Shown: positions 46,187-54,508 of the stretch, one piece after another | Layout: every line of letters begins with the position of its first letter | Numbering within the stretch: the stretch's first letter is position 1 | Assembly (NCBI GenBank): GCA_030765145.1 | Contig: JAVCDA010000021.1 | Coordinates: 1 to 60,652 of the forward strand | Source of the DNA: Candidatus Saelkia tenebricola | GTDB lineage: Bacteria > Omnitrophota > Gorgyraeia > Kaelpiales > Kaelpiaceae | Direction of reading: 5' to 3' | Length of the DNA stretch: 60,652 nt | Program-made: the position numbers and the translations under genes | Notes under the pieces: generated by a model | The model's input: the letters and a program-made list of their open reading frames with translations, nothing else | Told to the model about the DNA's origin: nothing | Databases searched by the model: none

Positions 46187-46256
46187 AAATAGTAAAGATA
46201 GAGGTTCCTAACGTATAATAATCGTTGTAAGCTGATAATTTAAGGTCAGATTATTT

Positions 46257-47510
46257 ATGAAATATCAAAAATTGAGAGGAACTGAGGATATAATTTCTCC
46301 TCAAATTGAATTATGGCAGGAAATAGAAAGTATATCCCGTGATTTATTTGAAGTATCAGGTTATAAGGAAATAAAAACTCCGATAGTTGAGTTTTTGCAG
46401 CTTTTTCAGCGTAGTATCGGAAAAAATACTGATATTGTAGAGAAAGAAATTTTTCAATTTCAGGATAGATCCGAAAGAAAAATTGCGCTTCGTCCTGAAG
46501 CCACTGCTTCTATAGTTCGTGCTTATTTAGAATGCGGGCTATATCAAAATCCAGGATTGACAAAATTATATTATATAGGTCCTATGTTTCGCGCAGAAAG
46601 GCCTCAAAAGGGGCGGAAGAGACAATTTTATCAAGTTGGCATTGAAGCTATAGGGTCTTTGAATCCTGAGATAGATGCTGAAGTTATATGGTTAGTTAAA
46701 AAGCTACTTGATAATTTGGGTGTTGATGATTTTAGAATTGAAATAAACAGTTTGGGTTGTGATGATGATAAAATCAAAATTGTGGATTATTTAAAAGGTG
46801 AAATTAGTAAAAATTTAGATCACTTTTGCCAGAATTGCCAGAATAGATTTGAAAGAAATGTTTTAAGAGTTTTGGATTGTAAAAATCCGGATTGTAAAAG
46901 TTGTTTGAAAAATCTCAAAATAGATATTAAAACGGTGATTTGTAAAAATTGCATGCAACATTATAACGAAGTCAAATCGTTATTAACTGTATTAGGAGTT
47001 CAATATGAAGAAAATAAATATTTAGTTCGGGGGCTTGATTATTACACCAGAACAGTGTTTGAAGTCTTAAATTATAATTTGGGGGCTCAAAATGTGATTT
47101 GTGCAGGTGGAAGATATGATAATCTCGTTGAAGAAATGGGTGGTAAACCTACAGGAGCTGTGGGGTTTGCTTTAGGAATGGAAAGAATTGCCATGCTTCT
47201 TGAGGATAGAAGTAAAAAAAAGATAGAATTGGATATTTTTTTAATTCTTCAGGACAGAATGTTTTTGAAAGAAGCATTAAAAGAGTTAATAAATTTAAGA
47301 GAAAATGGAATTTATGCTGAGATGGATTATCAGAGTAGGTCTTTAAAATCTCAGATGAGATTGGCTAATGAAAAAAAAGCGAGATATGTTTTAATTTTAG
47401 GACAAAAAGAGTGGGAAAAAGGTGAATTCTGTTTAAAAGATATGAAAACAGGGAGTCAAATCAATATAAAAAAAGAAAAATTGTTAGAAGTAATTAATCG
47501 AATTATATAG
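46257..47510 (+). CDS. hisS: Histidyl-tRNA synthetase
   Basis: Class II synthetase charging tRNA-His. The 417 residues start YQKLRGTEDI and show motif 2 (GPMFRAERPQKGRKRQFYQ), the HisRS-specific LVRGLDYYTRTVFE and AGGRYDNL, motif 3 (AVGFALGMERI) and a C-terminal anticodon domain. A TATAAT at 46214-46219 may be its -10; AAGG 11 bases upstream is a weak ribosome-binding site. aspS follows after a 107-base leader. Confidence 0.97.
   Translation: MKYQKLRGTEDIISPQIELWQEIESISRDLFEVSGYKEIKTPIVEFLQLFQRSIGKNTDIVEKEIFQFQDRSERKIALRPEATASIVRAYLECGLYQNPGLTKLYYIGPMFRAERPQKGRKRQFYQVGIEAIGSLNPEIDAEVIWLVKKLLDNLGVDDFRIEINSLGCDDDKIKIVDYLKGEISKNLDHFCQNCQNRFERNVLRVLDCKNPDCKSCLKNLKIDIKTVICKNCMQHYNEVKSLLTVLGVQYEENKYLVRGLDYYTRTVFEVLNYNLGAQNVICAGGRYDNLVEEMGGKPTGAVGFALGMERIAMLLEDRSKKKIELDIFLILQDRMFLKEALKELINLRENGIYAEMDYQSRSLKSQMRLANEKKARYVLILGQKEWEKGEFCLKDMKTGSQINIKKEKLLEVINRII
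47481..47509 (+). promoter_or_regulatory. Candidate promoter of aspS
   Basis: TTGTTA (47481-47486), 17-base spacer, TATATA (47504-47509), inside the end of hisS. A start near 47516 would make a transcript that opens with the leader element at 47526-47613. Confidence 0.4.
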
Positions 47511-47525
47511 TTTTTTATGGGGATA

Positions 47526-47613
47526 ATGGGATGTATCCTTATATGTTTGATTTGATTTGGGAATCAACAGGGATAATTTGTAGACGGCTGATGCCTTATG
47601 CTCATTAGGAGGT
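47526..47613 (+). promoter_or_regulatory. Structured 5' leader of aspS (copy 2 of a twice-seen element)
   Basis: Shares an ordered set of blocks with the leader at 3126-3246: ATGTATCC, TGATTTG, AATCAA, GGGATAATT and GCTCATTAGGAGGT (47600-47613). TATCC (47534-47538) can pair with the GGATA of GGGATAATT (47570-47578), and inside it TTGATT pairs with AATCAA. The distance from GTATCC to GGGATAATT is 37 bases in both copies. The second arm is shorter here (GGC-TGAT-GCC). The ribosome-binding site again lies in the shared 14-mer, before a TTG start. Confidence 0.55.
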
Positions 47614-47617
47614 TAAA

Positions 47618-49024
47618 TTGTTACGTACTCATTATTGTGGCCAGATTCGTAAGAAAGATGTAGAAAAAGAAGTTTCTCTTTGTGGATGGATTTACAGAAT
47701 AAGAGAACATGGAAAAATAGTTTTTTTGGATTTAAGAGATAGAGAAGGTTCTATTCAAGTTGTTTGTGTTCCAAGCGTTTTGAAAGATAATTTTGATGTT
47801 ATGCGCAATTTAGGCAAGGAGGATGTTATTCTTCTTAAGGGTATAGTTCAGGCGCGGCCGAAAGGTACTATTAATGATAAAATACCTACCGGTGAAGTTG
47901 AAATTTTGATTAATGATATCGAAATTTTAAATAAATGTAAGAATCATCCGTTTGATATGGAAATAGAAACTGAAGTTGCTGAGGAATTACGTTTGAAGCA
48001 CAGGTACTTGGATTTAAGAAGCCCCAAGCTGCAATCAAATTTTATTTTCAGACATAAAGTTGTGAAAAAAATCAGGGATTTATTTGATCAGTCAGGGTTT
48101 ATCGAAATTGAAACTCCGATTCTTACTAAATCTACTCCGGAAGGAGCTCGTGATTTTCTGGTACCTTCCCGATTGCGTTCTGGTGCATTTTATGCTTTGC
48201 CCCAATCTCCCCAGCTGTTCAAACAGATATTGATGGTCGCGGGGTTTGATAAATATTTTCAAATCGCAAGGTGTTTTAGAGATGAAGATTTGCGGGCCGA
48301 TAGGCAACCAGAATTTACTCAATTAGATTTAGAAATGAGTTTTATTGAAGAAGAGGATATTTTTACTTTGATAGAAATGGTGTTAAAAGATGTGTTTAAG
48401 TATGTTTTAAACTTAGATATCAAAATACCATTTCCGCGTCTTAATCATAAGGATGTGATAGCAAAATACGGGAGTGACAAGCCGGATTTAAGGCAAGATT
48501 TGAATGGAGAGTTTTGTTTCCTGTGGATTAAGGAATTTCCTCTATTTCATTTTAATCAAGATTCCAATAGCTGGGATATGGAGCATCATCCTTTTACAGC
48601 GCCGCATGCTGATGATATAAATTTGCTTGGAAAAAATATGGATAAAATACGTGCCCGCTCCTATGATTTAGTGCTTAACGGAGTTGAATTGGGAAGCGGA
48701 AGCATTAGAATACATAATAGAGAGTTACAGAAGAAGATTTTTGAAACTATAGGTATAAGCGAGGAAGATGCAGAGAGAAAATTTGGTTTTCTGCTCCGTG
48801 CTCTTGAATGCGGAGCTCCTCCTCATGGAGGTTTTGCATTGGGGTTAGACAGATTAATAACCATTATGCTTGGTAAAGAAAGCATAAGAGATGTAATTGC
48901 TTTTCCTAAGACTCAACGTGGAGTTTGCCCTTTAGCTGATGCCCCTTCTTTTGTAGATTTAAGCCAGTTATTAGAGTTGAAAATTAAAATATTGAAGGAG
49001 GAAAAAAATGAAGATAAAAAATAG
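47618..49024 (+). CDS. aspS: Aspartyl-tRNA synthetase lacking the GAD insertion domain
   Basis: Class II synthetase charging tRNA-Asp. The 468 residues have the OB-fold (about 1-105), the bacterial-type catalytic core (LRLKHRYLDLR, motif 2 FRDEDLRADRQPEFTQLD, motif 3 GGFALGLDRLI) and the bacterial C-terminal extension. Bacterial AspRS is normally near 590 residues because a GAD domain of roughly 110-130 residues follows YGSDKPDLR. Here only about eight residues lie between Arg292 and FLWIKEFPLF (from 301), so that domain is cleanly absent. TTG start with a strong AGGAGGT. Confidence 0.95.
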   Translation: MLRTHYCGQIRKKDVEKEVSLCGWIYRIREHGKIVFLDLRDREGSIQVVCVPSVLKDNFDVMRNLGKEDVILLKGIVQARPKGTINDKIPTGEVEILINDIEILNKCKNHPFDMEIETEVAEELRLKHRYLDLRSPKLQSNFIFRHKVVKKIRDLFDQSGFIEIETPILTKSTPEGARDFLVPSRLRSGAFYALPQSPQLFKQILMVAGFDKYFQIARCFRDEDLRADRQPEFTQLDLEMSFIEEEDIFTLIEMVLKDVFKYVLNLDIKIPFPRLNHKDVIAKYGSDKPDLRQDLNGEFCFLWIKEFPLFHFNQDSNSWDMEHHPFTAPHADDINLLGKNMDKIRARSYDLVLNGVELGSGSIRIHNRELQKKIFETIGISEEDAERKFGFLLRALECGAPPHGGFALGLDRLITIMLGKESIRDVIAFPKTQRGVCPLADAPSFVDLSQLLELKIKILKEEKNEDKK

Positions 49025-49631
49025 GGTTTATTTAGTTTGTCTGGTTCTATCAGTAGTTTTCACGGGATGTATTAAAACGGGAACTAAGGAAATTATAGTT
49101 CCGGATCAACAGATTCAAGGTAATCAGGGATATTTACAAGGATGTTCGCCCAGAACAGAAAAGTTCCGAGAAATTAAGAAGAAGAAGATCTATGATATAG
49201 AGATAGAAATCCCGAATGTTTTTGGTAAAGAGTATGTAGTTTTAGAAGATAAAGATATTTGGGGTAATCAGGGCTATATGTATAAAGAAGAAGGTAGAAT
49301 GAAATATATGTATGTTGCTCCTGGCACAGTAAAAAGCAAGGATAAAGATATGACTAAAAAGATTCTCAAAGAAAGTCCTGTGATAATAGAGGATGAATTT
49401 GAATCTTTTGAATCAAGAGATGTTCAGTCTGAAGAAACATATATGGATTATAAGGTTGGTAAAGGAGAGAGTCTCTGGACTATAGCTAAAAAAGTTTACG
49501 GTGATGCTACGAAATGGCAGCTGATTTACGAGCATAATAAAGAGCTGTTGCGTGATCCTAAAATGATAAAACCAGGCATGATGTTGCGGTTACCTTTATC
49601 TTCTGATGATGTCAGAGAATTTATTAAATGA
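49008..49631 (+). CDS. LysM-domain lipoprotein
   Basis: A 207-residue lipoprotein: signal peptide ending in the lipobox VFTGC (Cys near residue 21), a polar low-complexity middle with two GNQGY repeats, and a C-terminal LysM domain (about 150-200: YKVGKGESLWTIAKKVYG, KPGMMLRLP) that binds peptidoglycan. The start overlaps aspS by 17 bases, with GGAGGA upstream. It overlaps phoH by 4 bases. A link between outer membrane or inner membrane and cell wall is likely; no enzyme domain is present. Confidence 0.85.
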   Translation: MKIKNRVYLVCLVLSVVFTGCIKTGTKEIIVPDQQIQGNQGYLQGCSPRTEKFREIKKKKIYDIEIEIPNVFGKEYVVLEDKDIWGNQGYMYKEEGRMKYMYVAPGTVKSKDKDMTKKILKESPVIIEDEFESFESRDVQSEETYMDYKVGKGESLWTIAKKVYGDATKWQLIYEHNKELLRDPKMIKPGMMLRLPLSSDDVREFIK

Positions 49632-50596
49632 ATGATAAGGTTTTAGAATTTAAGGATGTTAGAATCGCCCAAACACTTGCAGGTCGTTTTGATGAGAATA
49701 TTAAGTTAGTCGAAAACGAGCTTCGTTTAGATATTATTCCTCGAGGAAATAGCTTTATATTGAAAGGAAGCGAGAAGGTAGTAATCCAAGCTGAGCAGTT
49801 GTTGAATGAACTGGCTTTTGTTGTTGATAAAGGTGTGCTATTGCGTAAGCAGGATGTTCTTTATGCGCTGAAGTTATTGAAAAAAAAGTCAAAGTCTATT
49901 CATGATGTGTATCTGGACAAAATTGAGGTTTTTTCTAAACGTCGATATATAACTCCTAAAACTCAAGGGCAAAAGGAGTATGTAGATGCTATTAGAAGTT
50001 CTGATATTACCTTCAGCATTGGTCCTGCAGGTACAGGTAAAACCTATCTTGCAATGGGTATGGCGGTAAATGCTCTTAAAATTAAGAAAGTTTCCCGTAT
50101 TATATTGACTAGGCCTGCCATAGAAGCCGGGGAGAAGCTTGGGTTTTTACCGGGAGATATGCATGATAAAGTTTCTCCTTACTTAAGACCTTTATATGAT
50201 GCTCTATACGATATGATGGAACCTAATATGATTGAGGATTATATCGATATGGGTATTATTGAAGTTGCACCCCTTGCATATATGAGGGGTAGAACTCTAA
50301 ATGATGCTTTTATTATCTTGGATGAAGCTCAGAACTCAACTCCTGAGCAGATGAAGATGTTTTTAACTCGTATGGGCTTTGATTCCAAAGCTGTGATAAC
50401 AGGTGATATCACGCAAAGTGATTTACCTAATGGAGCCCAATCTGGGTTAATTCAGATTGGAGAAATCCTTAAAGAGGTAAAGGATATAAAGTTTATTTAT
50501 TTGACCAGAGATGATATTGTAAGGCATGAACTGGTTCAGCAAATTTTAAAAGCATACGAAGGCTATGAAAGTAAGAGAAACAAGAAAAATACTTAA
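49628..50596 (+). CDS. phoH: PhoH family ATPase (YbeZ-like)
   Basis: A 322-residue cytoplasmic ATPase. An N-terminal KH-like segment (about 1-70) precedes the PhoH domain with Walker A GPAGTGKTYLA near residue 138, RPAIEAGEKLGFLPGD, Walker B FIILDEAQN and TGDITQSDLP. The family is tied to RNA metabolism and ribosome maturation with YbeY, which lies two genes downstream. It overlaps the LysM gene by 4 bases and the HD-domain gene by 32. Confidence 0.94.
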   Translation: MNDKVLEFKDVRIAQTLAGRFDENIKLVENELRLDIIPRGNSFILKGSEKVVIQAEQLLNELAFVVDKGVLLRKQDVLYALKLLKKKSKSIHDVYLDKIEVFSKRRYITPKTQGQKEYVDAIRSSDITFSIGPAGTGKTYLAMGMAVNALKIKKVSRIILTRPAIEAGEKLGFLPGDMHDKVSPYLRPLYDALYDMMEPNMIEDYIDMGIIEVAPLAYMRGRTLNDAFIILDEAQNSTPEQMKMFLTRMGFDSKAVITGDITQSDLPNGAQSGLIQIGEILKEVKDIKFIYLTRDDIVRHELVQQILKAYEGYESKRNKKNT

Positions 50597-52778
50597 ACTG
50601 CGTAAAAGGAAGTTGCCTCGAGATTCTTTTCGGCTTAGTTTTCTAATTCGTCCTCTTGTGATAATTCTTACTTCGTTAATTATTGCTGGGATATATTCTA
50701 TAGGAGAAGAGACGTTTAATTTTAGCCTCAGGGAAGGCGATATTGCTATGCGAGATGTTTTTGCTCCCTTCGATTTCCAGTATAGAGTAGGGGTGGATAA
50801 AGAAAAGACTCAAAAAGCAAAAGAACATGCTAAAAAAGAAGCGGGCGAGATTTATCATATTAATGAGAGTGTTGCAGATGTAATTTTAGAAAAACTAAAT
50901 AAAATTTTTAGTTATTCTTTGAGCGCAATAGAGGAGACCCCTGCTTTACCCGAGGAGTTGTTATTGCTTATACCGCAGAAGATTAATTTCAAGAATCTTT
51001 TACTGTTGCGGCAATATGATTTAAGCAAAAGTATAGAAGATGTTTCAATATTTTTGGAAGAGTTCTATAAAAGTAGTTATGTGATTCAAGATTCGGATTT
51101 TGAAAGATTTTCTTATTCTGACGCTAAGTACCTTATTATTAAAAAGAATGACATTGAGGATAACAGTGGGTATGTTCAACTATCGTTTAATAATTCGCGG
51201 ATAAGACCATTAAGCAGAGCTCGTGAGATAGTCGGTACAGAATTAAGGAGAAAAATAAAATCAAGAGTAAAAGATGTTATTATAGATTTAATCATCTGGA
51301 ATATGGAGCCCAATCTAGTATTCTCTCTGGAGGAGACAGAAATACGGCAAGATAAAGCTGCTGAAAACATTGAAAACGTATATTTATATAATGATGTTAG
51401 AAAACATGAAGGAATAATTTCTAAAGGCAATAGGGTTACAGAGGAAGACTTAGTAAGACTGAAGCAAATAAGCCAAAGATATGGTAATGAAAAACTTCCT
51501 GCAATAATTGGTATTTTCCTTTTTTCACTAATATTCCTATTTTTAATCACACTTTCGTACAAACATTTCAATCCCAAATTTTATAAAGATGTTTCCAAAT
51601 TGATATTGGTTTCTTTAGTTGTTATTATTACGGTTGCTTTAACAAAAGCTGTTATTTTATCTCCTGTGCCTAGTTATTTAATTCCGGTTGCATTGGGACC
51701 GATGTTAATAAGTGTGCTTATATCTTTCCCTGTTGCAGTTAAAGTAACCATTTTTGTAGCGATTATAAATGGAATTATAATCGGAAATAATATTGTTCCC
51801 GCGGCATGTTTTCTTATCGGTGGCTTAGCAGGTACAATGGCTATGAAGGATATAAGGAAGCGTTCTCAGTTGCTTAAAGCAGGTATAATTGTAGGAGAAG
51901 CGCAGTTTTTTGCGGTAGTAGGATTGGGACTTGTTTTCGGAATTGGTGTAGATGTTTTTTTAAGAGAAGGTTTCTTAAGTTTGTTCAGTGGTATAATAGC
52001 GGCGTTTTTTACATTAGGGTTACTTCCGATTCTGGAGCATTCATTCAAGATAACTACAAACATTCATCTTTTAGAACTTTCTGATTTAAACCATCCATTG
52101 CTCAAAGAGGTTTTAATTAAGGCTCCGGGAACATATCACCATTCTCTTATTATGAGTAGCTTGGCAGAACAAGCTGCTGAGGCAATTGGAGCCAATCCGC
52201 TTTTGGCACGTGTCGGGGCATATTTCCATGATATCGGTAAGCTTGAAAAGCCGGAATATTTTTCTGAGAATCAAAGCAAAGAAAGAAGAGAACGCTCTAA
52301 GCATGATAAGCTTTCACCTTCTATGAGTAGTCTTATAATTACGAATCACGTTAAAAAGGGATTGGAACTTGCTCATAAACATAAACTTCCTCCGGCTATA
52401 ATCGATTTTATCGAACAGCATCATGGAATGAGCTTGGTATATTATTTCTATCATAAAGCCTTAGAAGTAAAATCGGAGGAAGAGATAAAGGAAGAACAGT
52501 TTCGTTATCCTGGTCCGAAACCTCAGACTAAAGAAGTAGCGCTTGTGTCTTTAGCAGATGCAGTAGAGGCGGCTACAAGGAGTTTACAGGAACCAACATC
52601 TGCCAGAATTAAAGGATTGATAAAGGAGATAATACATAATAAGTTTGAGATGGGTGAACTTGATGAGTGTGAATTAACTTTAAAAGATTTAAATAAAATT
52701 GCAGATGTTTTTACCAGATTAAGTGTAAGTATTCATCATACTCGAGTGGAGTATCCCAGTGAGAAAAAAGAAGATTGA
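50565..52778 (+). CDS. pgpH: 7TM-HD phosphodiesterase (PgpH-like)
   Basis: A 737-residue membrane protein: N-terminal helix (about 25-45), an extracytoplasmic 7TMR-HDED domain (about 50-310), seven helices (about 315-500), and a cytoplasmic HD domain with PGTYHHSLIMSSLAEQAA, ARVGAYFHDIGKL (His-Asp pair) and EQHHG. In Listeria the same architecture (PgpH) hydrolyses c-di-AMP. The position between phoH and ybeY is the same as in Bacillus (yqfF). No diadenylate cyclase lies in this window. Confidence 0.92.
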   Translation: MKVRETRKILKLRKRKLPRDSFRLSFLIRPLVIILTSLIIAGIYSIGEETFNFSLREGDIAMRDVFAPFDFQYRVGVDKEKTQKAKEHAKKEAGEIYHINESVADVILEKLNKIFSYSLSAIEETPALPEELLLLIPQKINFKNLLLLRQYDLSKSIEDVSIFLEEFYKSSYVIQDSDFERFSYSDAKYLIIKKNDIEDNSGYVQLSFNNSRIRPLSRAREIVGTELRRKIKSRVKDVIIDLIIWNMEPNLVFSLEETEIRQDKAAENIENVYLYNDVRKHEGIISKGNRVTEEDLVRLKQISQRYGNEKLPAIIGIFLFSLIFLFLITLSYKHFNPKFYKDVSKLILVSLVVIITVALTKAVILSPVPSYLIPVALGPMLISVLISFPVAVKVTIFVAIINGIIIGNNIVPAACFLIGGLAGTMAMKDIRKRSQLLKAGIIVGEAQFFAVVGLGLVFGIGVDVFLREGFLSLFSGIIAAFFTLGLLPILEHSFKITTNIHLLELSDLNHPLLKEVLIKAPGTYHHSLIMSSLAEQAAEAIGANPLLARVGAYFHDIGKLEKPEYFSENQSKERRERSKHDKLSPSMSSLIITNHVKKGLELAHKHKLPPAIIDFIEQHHGMSLVYYFYHKALEVKSEEEIKEEQFRYPGPKPQTKEVALVSLADAVEAATRSLQEPTSARIKGLIKEIIHNKFEMGELDECELTLKDLNKIADVFTRLSVSIHHTRVEYPSEKKED

Positions 52779-53187
52779 AATTGTAATTCACACCAGTAAA
52801 TCTCCGTTGGGTTTAAAAATGATTAGGAAATATTTTAATAAAATATTGGAGATTTTTCCTGAATTAAAATGCTTATATTGGAGTATTTCTATTATATCAG
52901 ATCAACAAATGAAGAAGTTGAATTTTCAATTTACCGGGAGAAATAATTCTACAGATGTTCTTTCTTTCCTTTATCAGGATAATAGTTTCCCGTTAGCAGA
53001 AGTTATTATCTCTGCATCTCAAGCTTATAAGAATTCCACTATATTCAAAACTACTCCGTCTGAAGAACTTATTTTGTATTTAATACATGGAATTTTGCAT
53101 ATTATGGGATATAATGATTCTGGGAGTAAGGAAAAAAATAAAATGTCAAGAGAGCAGGGCAGATTATTTAAGGAGATTCTTAAATGA
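52759..53187 (+). CDS. ybeY: Endoribonuclease/rRNA maturation factor YbeY
   Basis: A 142-residue zinc-dependent protein needed for 16S rRNA 3'-end maturation and ribosome quality control. The family block NNSTDVLSFLY is present. The zinc motif reads His110-GIL-His114-IMGYN-Asp120: the third ligand, a His in most YbeY, is Asp here. GTG start at 52759 with GGAG seven bases upstream, overlapping pgpH by 20 bases. Confidence 0.9.
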   Translation: MRKKKIEIVIHTSKSPLGLKMIRKYFNKILEIFPELKCLYWSISIISDQQMKKLNFQFTGRNNSTDVLSFLYQDNSFPLAEVIISASQAYKNSTIFKTTPSEELILYLIHGILHIMGYNDSGSKEKNKMSREQGRLFKEILK

Positions 53188-53885
53188 AAAAGCGAAGTTT
53201 TACTGCACGACTTAATAATGCAACGGAAGGTTTAATTTCTATTTTTAAAGACCATAGAAATATGAAATTACATCTTTTAATGGGGGTTTTAGTTTTTGGG
53301 ACAGGAGTATTTTTAGGATTAGATAGAATTGAACTTGTTATTTTGATAGCAGTTATTGGATTGATTCTTTTTGCAGAGATGATTAATTCGTCTATGGAAA
53401 TGATGATTGATTTTTACCATCCGGATTTTCATCCTGTTTTAAAACGGATTAAAGATGCTCTAGCAGGAACAGTGCTTTTTATGGGAATTGTTTCATTTGC
53501 GATTATTTATTTTTTATTTAGCCCTTATTTAGATCCTTCTCTTCAAAATGGATTTCAGCGATTGAAAGGAGCTCATTGGCCTATAACATTTTTAACTTTT
53601 TCAGTTATAAGTGCGGTAGTAATTATTACCAAAACTTTTTTTAAAAAAGGAACTCCATTTAGAGGTGGAATTCCCTCAGGACATGCTGCAATGGCATTTT
53701 CTATCTGGACCATGGTTACTTTAATGGAGGCAAATCCATTGCTGTCGATTTTGATCTTTATTTTAGCTGTAATGATTGCAGGAAGCAGGTTGAAAGAAGG
53801 CATACATAATATTTGGGAAATAATTTTAGGAGGTTTCGTAGGGTTTCTAATTACTTTGACAATATTTCAAATTTTTGGTTTCTAA
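53184..53885 (+). CDS. DgkA-PAP2 fusion: undecaprenol/diacylglycerol kinase with lipid phosphatase
   Basis: A 233-residue membrane protein joining two opposing activities. Residues about 1-120 form a DgkA-type kinase (RLNNATEGLISIFKDHRNMKLH and the active-site FAEMINSSMEMMID). Residues about 130-230 form a PAP2 phosphatase (IPSGHAAMAF and SRLKEGIHNIWEIILGG, where the usual HxxxD is HxxxE). It could interconvert undecaprenol, its phosphate and diphosphate, or diacylglycerol and phosphatidate. It overlaps ybeY by 4 bases. Bacillus has dgkA alone in this slot. Confidence 0.88.
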   Translation: MKKRSFTARLNNATEGLISIFKDHRNMKLHLLMGVLVFGTGVFLGLDRIELVILIAVIGLILFAEMINSSMEMMIDFYHPDFHPVLKRIKDALAGTVLFMGIVSFAIIYFLFSPYLDPSLQNGFQRLKGAHWPITFLTFSVISAVVIITKTFFKKGTPFRGGIPSGHAAMAFSIWTMVTLMEANPLLSILIFILAVMIAGSRLKEGIHNIWEIILGGFVGFLITLTIFQIFGF

Positions 53886-54508
53886 TGGTATTTAAAAACT
53901 TGAGAAAATATTTTTTAACTGGGATTGCTACAATACTTCCTCTTGTGATTACGGTTTGGATTTTGAGATGGTTATTTACCGTAGTAGACAATGTTTTACT
54001 TAAACCTTTTATTGCTTTTGTCAAAATATATCTGGAATATCCCGGTATTGAGTGGTTAGCACGAGTTTTTCTGCTTGTTTTGTTTATATTTATAGTCTCT
54101 TTTTTGGGTTTTTTAATCAGTTTTTTATTTTTCCGAAAGATGTTAGCTGGTTTAGAAAATTTATTTTTAAAGTTTCCTTTTATCGGTAAAATATATAAAT
54201 CAATAAAACAGGTTAGCAGTGCTATCGTAGGCGAGGGAAAGAATGTTTTTAAAGAAGTTGTTTTAGTAGAATATCCTGCCAATGGAAGATTTTGTATTGG
54301 ATTTTTGACTGCCGAAGCTGAACATATTATTAACCAGGCATCGTCGAATGATTTAGTTGCTATATTCATACCCACCACTCCTAATCCTACAAGCGGAATG
54401 CTTGTGTATTATCCTAAGGAAGCAGTTAAGCATTTGGATATAAGCGTAGAAGAAGGCATGCGGATTGTAATTTCCGCAGGCACTGCTACAGTTGCTTCCT
54501 ATGATTGA
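53885..54508 (+). CDS. DUF502 family membrane protein
   Basis: A 207-residue protein with two N-terminal membrane helices (about 12-37 and 62-90) and a soluble domain with PFIGKIYKSIKQV, VVLVEYPANGRFCIGFLT and FIPTTPNPTSGML, the signature of DUF502. The function is unknown. The ATG at 53885 shares one base with the preceding stop; an upstream in-frame extension lies inside the DgkA-PAP2 gene and lacks family similarity. Confidence 0.9.
   Translation: MVFKNLRKYFLTGIATILPLVITVWILRWLFTVVDNVLLKPFIAFVKIYLEYPGIEWLARVFLLVLFIFIVSFLGFLISFLFFRKMLAGLENLFLKFPFIGKIYKSIKQVSSAIVGEGKNVFKEVVLVEYPANGRFCIGFLTAEAEHIINQASSNDLVAIFIPTTPNPTSGMLVYYPKEAVKHLDISVEEGMRIVISAGTATVASYD

Noticed and set aside
47526-47617. 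T-box riboswitch before aspS
   Set aside because: No T-box sequence, specifier loop or terminator could be found; the leader is only about 100 bases.
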